Shown: positions 59,464 through 64,000 of the stretch, piece by piece
Position numbering within the stretch: position 1 is the stretch's first letter
Layout of the letters: every line of letters begins with the position of its first letter
From: Streptomyces sp. JH14
GTDB taxonomy: Bacteria; Actinomycetota; Actinomycetes; Streptomycetales; Streptomycetaceae
Reading direction: 5' to 3'
DNA length: 64,000 nucleotides
Assembly: GCF_029428675.1 (NCBI RefSeq)
Contig: NZ_JAJNEL010000001.1
Coordinates: 2,914,001 to 2,978,000 of the forward strand
Notes under the pieces: generated by a model
The model's input: the letters and a program-made list of their open reading frames with translations, nothing else
Database searches by the model: none
Told to the model about the DNA's origin: nothing
Program-made: the position numbers and the translations under genes

Positions 59464-60804
59464 GTGGCCGCGATGCAGCTGACACGCACGCACCGAGTAC
59501 TGATCGGGGTCGTCGTCGCCGGCGCGGCAGTCATCGCCGCGATCGGCTTCGCGGGCTCGTACGCCGCCGTGCGCGCGCTCGCAGAACAGAAGGGCTTCGG
59601 GAATTTCTCCCTGGTCTTCCCGATCGGCATCGACGCGGGCATCTGCGTGCTGCTGGCGCTGGACCTGTTGCTGACCTGGATGCGGATCCCGTTTCCGCTG
59701 CTGCGCCAGACGGCCTGGCTGCTGACCGCGGCGACGATCGCCTTCAACGGCGCCGCGGCCTGGCCCGACCCGCTGGGCGTCGGCATGCACGCGGTGATCC
59801 CGGTGCTGTTCGTGGTCGCGGTCGAGGCCGCCCGGCACGCGGTCGGCCGGATAGCCGACCTCACGGCCGACAAGCACATGGAGGGCGTCCGCCTCACCCG
59901 CTGGCTGCTCTCCCCGGTCCCCACATTCAAGCTGTGGCGCCGGATGAAGCTGTGGGAGCTGCGTTCGTACGAGCAGGTCATCAAGCTCGAACAGGACCGG
60001 CTGATCTATCAGGCCCGGCTCCAGGCCCGCTTCGGCCGCAACTGGCGGCGCAAGGCCCCGGTCGAGTCCCTGATGCCGCTCAGACTGGCGAAGTTCGGCG
60101 TTCCGCTGGCCGACACCGGCCCGGCCGGGCTGGCGGCCGCGGGCATCGAACCCGCCCTGCTGCCCCCGGCCCCGGCCCCGGCCGTCGAGACGCCGCAGCC
60201 CCAGGCCGAGTTGCCGTACGCCCCGCAGCAGCAACAGCAGGCGCAGTACGCCGACTCCCAGCAGCCCCAGCCACCGCACCAGCAGCAGCACGCCCACCCC
60301 TCCGACCCGGCCGCCGAGGCATGGCCGCAGGAGGGCCCCGGCTCGCACGACAGCCCGTGGTTCGCCGCTCAGCAGGTCTCGGAGGGTACGTACGAGGGCA
60401 CGTACAACCCGACGTACGTCGAGGGCCTGGAGCCCACCCCGGTCATGATCCCGTCGGGTCCGGGCGGCCGCACCCGCCCCCTGGGCAACGTGGGCACAAT
60501 CGGCGCGGTCCCGCACCCCCGCAGCGAGGAACCCCTGCCGGAACAGCCCCAGCAGCCGCAGCAGCCCGAGGCGGACCCGGCCGAGTGGGCGCAGGAGGAC
60601 GCGGAGTTCGGCGAGATCGCGTACGAGGTGTTCGCGGCATACGTGAACAACCACAACGACTACCCGAGCGTCGAGGCCCTGGACATACATGTCTCGGACG
60701 GCCACAACGTCAGGCACCCGCGCAGCGCCGCCCTGATCCGCCGTCTGATGCCGGAGTTCAAGAACCGGTACCACTCGGAGCTGGAAGCGGATCACATCGC
60801 GTAG
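59464..60804 (+). CDS. DUF2637-domain membrane protein (SpdB-like)
   Basis: A 446-residue protein. Four transmembrane helices fill residues about 10-125 (VLIGVVVAGAAVIAAIGFAG first). A basic cytoplasmic segment (LWRRMKLWELRSYEQVIKLE) follows, then a glutamine/proline-rich linker with QQQQQ runs (about 225-300), and a C-terminal domain with YEVFAAYVNNHNDYPSVEAL resembling a DNA-binding-like helix bundle. GTG 59464 follows AGGGAGGGG. DUF2637 is common in Streptomyces conjugative elements and also in chromosomal genes; no other transfer genes are visible. Confidence 0.85.
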   Translation: MAAMQLTRTHRVLIGVVVAGAAVIAAIGFAGSYAAVRALAEQKGFGNFSLVFPIGIDAGICVLLALDLLLTWMRIPFPLLRQTAWLLTAATIAFNGAAAWPDPLGVGMHAVIPVLFVVAVEAARHAVGRIADLTADKHMEGVRLTRWLLSPVPTFKLWRRMKLWELRSYEQVIKLEQDRLIYQARLQARFGRNWRRKAPVESLMPLRLAKFGVPLADTGPAGLAAAGIEPALLPPAPAPAVETPQPQAELPYAPQQQQQAQYADSQQPQPPHQQQHAHPSDPAAEAWPQEGPGSHDSPWFAAQQVSEGTYEGTYNPTYVEGLEPTPVMIPSGPGGRTRPLGNVGTIGAVPHPRSEEPLPEQPQQPQQPEADPAEWAQEDAEFGEIAYEVFAAYVNNHNDYPSVEALDIHVSDGHNVRHPRSAALIRRLMPEFKNRYHSELEADHIA

Positions 60805-60822
60805 ACCGGCACCACCCGGACC

Positions 60823-60839
60823 GTCCGGCGCTCGAGGAC
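60823..60839 (+). repeat. Dispersed Streptomyces intergenic repeat, copy 2
   Basis: GTCCGGCGCTCGAGGAC matches the copy at 35981 with one change (T to C). Like that copy it lies between two genes, just after a stop codon. Confidence 0.6.
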
Positions 60840-60863
60840 GGAACGCCCAGGACGGGCCGCGCA

Positions 60864-60909
60864 GAACGGAGGGCCGTCACCCGCATCACCGGGTGACGGC
60901 CCTCCGTTC
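60864..60909. terminator. Bidirectional hairpin terminator
   Basis: Two 20-nt arms (60864-60883 and 60890-60909) pair perfectly around a 6-nt loop. It lies between the convergent DUF2637 and lysS genes, 15 nt past the lysS stop codon. Confidence 0.9.
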
Positions 60910-60924
60910 AACAGCAGCAGGCGG

Positions 60925-62676
60925 CTACGCGCCCAGCAGCCTCCGCACCCGGTCCGCCCCCACGGCGAGCAGCAGCGTGGGCAGCCGCGGCCCCGTGTCC
61001 CGGCTGACGAGCAGCCGGTACAGCAGGGCGAAGAACGACCGCTGCGCGGTCTTCAGCTCGGGCGTCGGCTTGGCATCCGGCTCCAGCCCCGCCAGGACCT
61101 TCGGCACGCCGTAGACGAGCGTCGTCAGCCCGTCGAGCGACCAGTGCGAGTCCAGCCCTTCCAGGAGCAGCCGCAGCGACTGGCGCCCCTGGTCGTCCAG
61201 CGAACCGAGGAGCTCCTTGTCCGGCTCGTCGCGGACGACGGTGCGGGCTTCGGCCGGGACCTGGCTGGTGATCCAGTTCTCCGCGCGGTCGAGCCGCGGC
61301 CGTGCCTCGTCGAGCGAGGTCAGCGGGTTCTCCGGGTCCAGCTCGCTGAGGATCCGGAGCGTCTGCTCGTCGTGCCCGGCCGTGATGTCGACGACGGAGG
61401 CGAGCGTGCGGTACGGCAGCGGGCGCGGCGTGCTCGGCAGCTCACCGGCGGCCGTGCCGACGGCCCGCGCGTACGCGGCGGCGTCGGCGGGCAGCACGGA
61501 GCCGTCGGCGACCTTGCGGGCCAGCGAGTCCCACTCGTCGTACAGCCGCTGGATCTCCTGATCGAAGGCGATCTTGAAGGACTGGTTCGGCCTGCGGCGC
61601 GCGTACAGCCAGCGCAGCAGCGGCGCCTCCATGATCTTCAGCGCATCGGCCGGCGTCGGCACGCCGCCCTTGCTGGAGGACATCTTCGCCATGCCGGAGA
61701 TGCCGACGAAGGCGTACATGGGGCCGATCGGCTGCACACCGTCGAAGACCTCGCGGACGATCTGGCCGCCGACGACGAACGACGAGCCGGGCGACGAGTG
61801 GTCGACACCACTCGGCTCGAAGATCACGCCTTCGTACGCCCAGCGCATCGGCCAGTCGACCTTCCAGACCAGCTTGCCGCGGTTGAACTCGCTGAGCCGG
61901 ACGGTCTCGGCGAAACCGCACGCGTTGCACGTGTAGTTCAGCTCGGTCGTCTCGTCGTCGTAGGACGTGACGGTGGTGAGGTCCTTCTCGCAGTTGCCGC
62001 AGTAGGGCTTGTATGGGAAGTAGCCGGCGGAGCCGCCGCTGCCGTCGTCCTCGCTCGCCGCGCCGGAGCCCGCCTCGGCCTCCAGCTCGGCCTCGTCGAC
62101 CTTCTTCTGCTGCTGCGGCTTCTTGCCCTTGCCCGCGGCTGCCGGGTCCTTCTTCGTCCGGTACCGGTCGAGGACGGCGTCGATGTCGGCGCGGTGCTTC
62201 ATCGCGTGCAGGATCTGCGCGCGGTAGGTCCCCGCCGTGTACTGCTCCGTCTGGCTGATGCCGTCGTACACGACACCCAGGTCGTCCAGCGCGGCCGTCA
62301 TCGCGGCCTTGAAGTGCTCGGCCCAGTTCGGGTACGCGGACCCGGCCGGTGCGGGCACGGACGTCAGCGGCTTGCCGATGTGCTCGGCCCACGACTCGTC
62401 GATACCGGGGACGCCGGCCGGGACCTTCCGGTAGCGGTCGTAGTCGTCCCAGGAAATCAGGTGGCGGACCTCGTACCCACGGCGGCGGATCTCGTCCGCG
62501 ACCAGGTGCGGGGTCATGACCTCGCGGAGGTTGCCGAGGTGGATGGGGCCCGACGGCGAAAGACCGGACGCGACGACGACCGGTTTGCCAGGCGCACGAC
62601 GCTCCGATTCGGCGATGACCTCGTCCGCGAAGCGGGAGACCCAGTCGGCCTCGGTGCTGCTCTGACTCTGAGCCAC
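60925..62676 (-). CDS. lysS: Class I lysyl-tRNA synthetase
   Basis: A 583-residue class I LysRS, the archaeal/spirochaete form also found in Streptomyces, unlike the class II form of most bacteria. The ATP motifs are GPIHLGNL near residue 45 (HIGH equivalent) and AKMSSSKGG near 330 (KMSKS). A zinc-binding region has CGNC and CNAC near 230-255, preceded by a low-complexity insert rich in Lys, Gln, Ala and Ser. GTG 62676, giving VAQSQSS, is preferred; GTG 62685 is possible. It is divergent from argS. Confidence 0.94.
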   Translation of the reverse strand: MAQSQSSTEADWVSRFADEVIAESERRAPGKPVVVASGLSPSGPIHLGNLREVMTPHLVADEIRRRGYEVRHLISWDDYDRYRKVPAGVPGIDESWAEHIGKPLTSVPAPAGSAYPNWAEHFKAAMTAALDDLGVVYDGISQTEQYTAGTYRAQILHAMKHRADIDAVLDRYRTKKDPAAAGKGKKPQQQKKVDEAELEAEAGSGAASEDDGSGGSAGYFPYKPYCGNCEKDLTTVTSYDDETTELNYTCNACGFAETVRLSEFNRGKLVWKVDWPMRWAYEGVIFEPSGVDHSSPGSSFVVGGQIVREVFDGVQPIGPMYAFVGISGMAKMSSSKGGVPTPADALKIMEAPLLRWLYARRRPNQSFKIAFDQEIQRLYDEWDSLARKVADGSVLPADAAAYARAVGTAAGELPSTPRPLPYRTLASVVDITAGHDEQTLRILSELDPENPLTSLDEARPRLDRAENWITSQVPAEARTVVRDEPDKELLGSLDDQGRQSLRLLLEGLDSHWSLDGLTTLVYGVPKVLAGLEPDAKPTPELKTAQRSFFALLYRLLVSRDTGPRLPTLLLAVGADRVRRLLGA

Positions 62677-62818
62677 GGTCGGCACGTCCTTCTCTCTGGT
62701 AGGGCTCGTAAGGGCACCACCATTCTCCCAGGTCCACCCGGCAGTGCGAAAACGGCTTTACAGTGCGTGGGATACTGGGCGTGATCCCTTGTACCCCTAC
62801 GGAAACGGCAGCCGTCCC

Positions 62819-64000
62819 ATGGCCTCGGTCCATTCCCTCGCTTCCACGCTCCAGCAGCAGCTGGCGGACGCCCTGACGGCAGCTCTGCCGGATGCCGGCA
62901 CCGCGGACCCGCTGCTGCGCCGAAGCGACCGGGCCGACTTCCAGGCCAACGGGATCCTGGCCCTCGCCAAGAAGCTGAAGGGCAACCCGCGCGAGCTGGC
63001 GTCCCAGGTGACGGCCGCCATCCCGGCGGGCGACCTGATCCAGGAGATCGAGGTCTCGGGTCCCGGCTTCCTGAACATCACCCTCAGCGACAAGGCGATC
63101 ATCGAGACCCTGGCCGCGCGCGCCGCGGACGACGAGGGCCGGCTCGGTGTGCCCTACGCGCAGAACGCGGGCACGACGGTCGTCGACTACGCGCAGCCGA
63201 ACGTGGCGAAGGAGATGCACGTCGGGCACCTCCGCTCCGCGGTGATCGGTGCCGCGATGGTGGAGGTCCTGGAGTTCACGGGCGAGAGCGTGGTCCGGCG
63301 CCACCACATCGGCGACTGGGGCACCCAGTTCGGCATGCTCATCCAGTACCTGATCGAGCACCCGCACGAGCTGGACCACAAGGACGCCGACGAGGTGGAC
63401 GGCGAGGCCGCCATGTCCTCCCTCAACCGGCTCTACAAGGCGTCGCGGGCGCTGTTCGACTCCGACGAGGAGTTCAAGGCCCGCTCCCGGGACCGGGTGG
63501 TCGCGCTCCAGGCCGGTGACGAGGAGACGGTCGCGCTGTGGCAGCGGTTCGTCGACGAGTCGAAGATCTACTTCTACTCGGTCTTCAACAAGCTCGACAT
63601 GGAGATCCGTGACCCCGACATCGTCGGCGAGTCCGGTTACAACGACATGCTCGAGGAGACCTGCCGGATCCTGGAGGAGACGGGCGTCGCCGTCCGCTCC
63701 GAGGGTGCGCTGTGCGTGTTCTTCGACGATGTGAAGGGCCCGGACGGCAACCCGACGCCGCTCATCGTCAAGAAGACGAACGGCGGCTACGGCTACGCGG
63801 CGACGGACCTCTCCGCGATCCGTGACCGGGTCCAGAACCTCAAGGCGAGCACCCTGCTGTACGTGGTGGACGCCCGGCAGTCGCTCCACTTCAAGATGGT
63901 CTTCGAGACGGCCCGGCGGGCCGGCTGGCTGAACGACGAGGTCAAGGCCGTCCAGTTGGCGTTCGGCACCGTCCTCGGCAAGGACGGCAAGCCGTTCAAG
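62819..64000 (+). CDS. argS: Arginyl-tRNA synthetase (3' end beyond the window)
   Basis: 394 codons are visible, without a stop. The N-terminal arginyl-specific domain (about residues 1-95: [28 protein letters not shown]-type strand) is followed by the catalytic domain with the HIGH motif in [18 protein letters not shown] near residue 128 and [14 protein letters not shown] near 162. [18 protein letters not shown] near 325 binds ATP and arginine. ATG 62819. The anticodon-binding domain lies past the edge. Confidence 0.96.
   Translation, partial: MASVHSLASTLQQQLADALTAALPDAGTADPLLRRSDRADFQANGILALAKKLKGNPRELASQVTAAIPAGDLIQEIEVSGPGFLNITLSDKAIIETLAARAADDEGRLGVPYAQNAGTTVVDYAQPNVAKEMHVGHLRSAVIGAAMVEVLEFTGESVVRRHHIGDWGTQFGMLIQYLIEHPHELDHKDADEVDGEAAMSSLNRLYKASRALFDSDEEFKARSRDRVVALQAGDEETVALWQRFVDESKIYFYSVFNKLDMEIRDPDIVGESGYNDMLEETCRILEETGVAVRSEGALCVFFDDVKGPDGNPTPLIVKKTNGGYGYAATDLSAIRDRVQNLKASTLLYVVDARQSLHFKMVFETARRAGWLNDEVKAVQLAFGTVLGKDGKPFK

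Noticed and set aside
60200..60320. CAG-rich repeat in the DUF2637 gene as a microsatellite of interest
   Set aside because: The codons vary between CAG and CAA and are mixed with CCG and TAC, so this is an ordinary Gln/Pro-rich linker.
59464..60804. DUF2637 gene as a sign of an integrated conjugative element
   Set aside because: No integrase, FtsK-type transfer gene, att repeats or tRNA target is visible nearby, and chromosomal DUF2637 genes are common.

Overview
The window is a 64 kb piece of a high-GC actinobacterial chromosome, almost certainly Streptomyces. The evidence is about 70% GC with strong G/C bias at third codon positions, frequent GTG starts, GTGA and ATGA gene overlaps, long GC-rich hairpin terminators, a fused CofG/CofH deazaflavin synthase (FbiC), several F420/flavin LLM oxidoreductases, the futalosine menaquinone genes, a DmdR1/IdeR-type iron box, and a class I lysyl-tRNA synthetase next to argS. 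I found no rRNA, tRNA, prophage or CRISPR array.

Layout. 1-9.1 kb: the end of a tyrosine phosphatase, fbiC, a secreted phosphodiester-glycosidase-like protein, a class B penicillin-binding protein, an F420-type oxidoreductase and a Tat-exported PHP phosphoesterase. 9.1-12.6 kb: an iron-regulated divergent pair, with a penicillin acylase fused to a siderophore acetyltransferase on one side of a near-perfect iron box and a siderophore-interacting reductase on the other. 12.6-19.1 kb: a catabolic-looking minus-strand block (aldehyde dehydrogenase, D-aminoacylase-type amidohydrolase, LLM oxidoreductase, SDR, LLM oxidoreductase); two of its promoters carry paired copies of the same 15-bp palindrome. 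19.3-26.7 kb: an M23 peptidase, a long-chain acyl-CoA synthetase, and a lipid module of thiolase, high-molecular-weight FabG and MaoC hydratase followed by a convergent TetR regulator. 26.8-29.5 kb: a dicarboxylate/amino-acid:cation symporter preceded by a cysteine-rich leader peptide, a DUF4229 protein and a GNAT enzyme.

29.6-46 kb is core metabolism. mqnE, an Lrp regulator, a ubiX-type prenyl-FMN synthase, mqnP and a UbiD-type decarboxylase serve the futalosine route to menaquinone. TlpA, CcdA, ResB and CcsB form a system II cytochrome c maturation operon. hemL begins tetrapyrrole synthesis. Together they build quinone, heme and cytochrome c for respiration. A nucleoside deaminase/2-oxoglutarate oxygenase pair and a Tat-dependent deacetylase-like lipoprotein lie within this stretch.

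46-57 kb is more accessory: hypothetical proteins, AraC and TetR regulators, three small transferase-type enzymes, a Mut7-C protein whose stop codon is completed by a 162-bp MITE-like insertion, and a TetR/flavin monooxygenase divergon with an 86-bp symmetrical operator. 56-64 kb: RtcB RNA ligase, two DUF3558 lipoproteins, a DUF2637 membrane protein, class I lysS and the start of argS.
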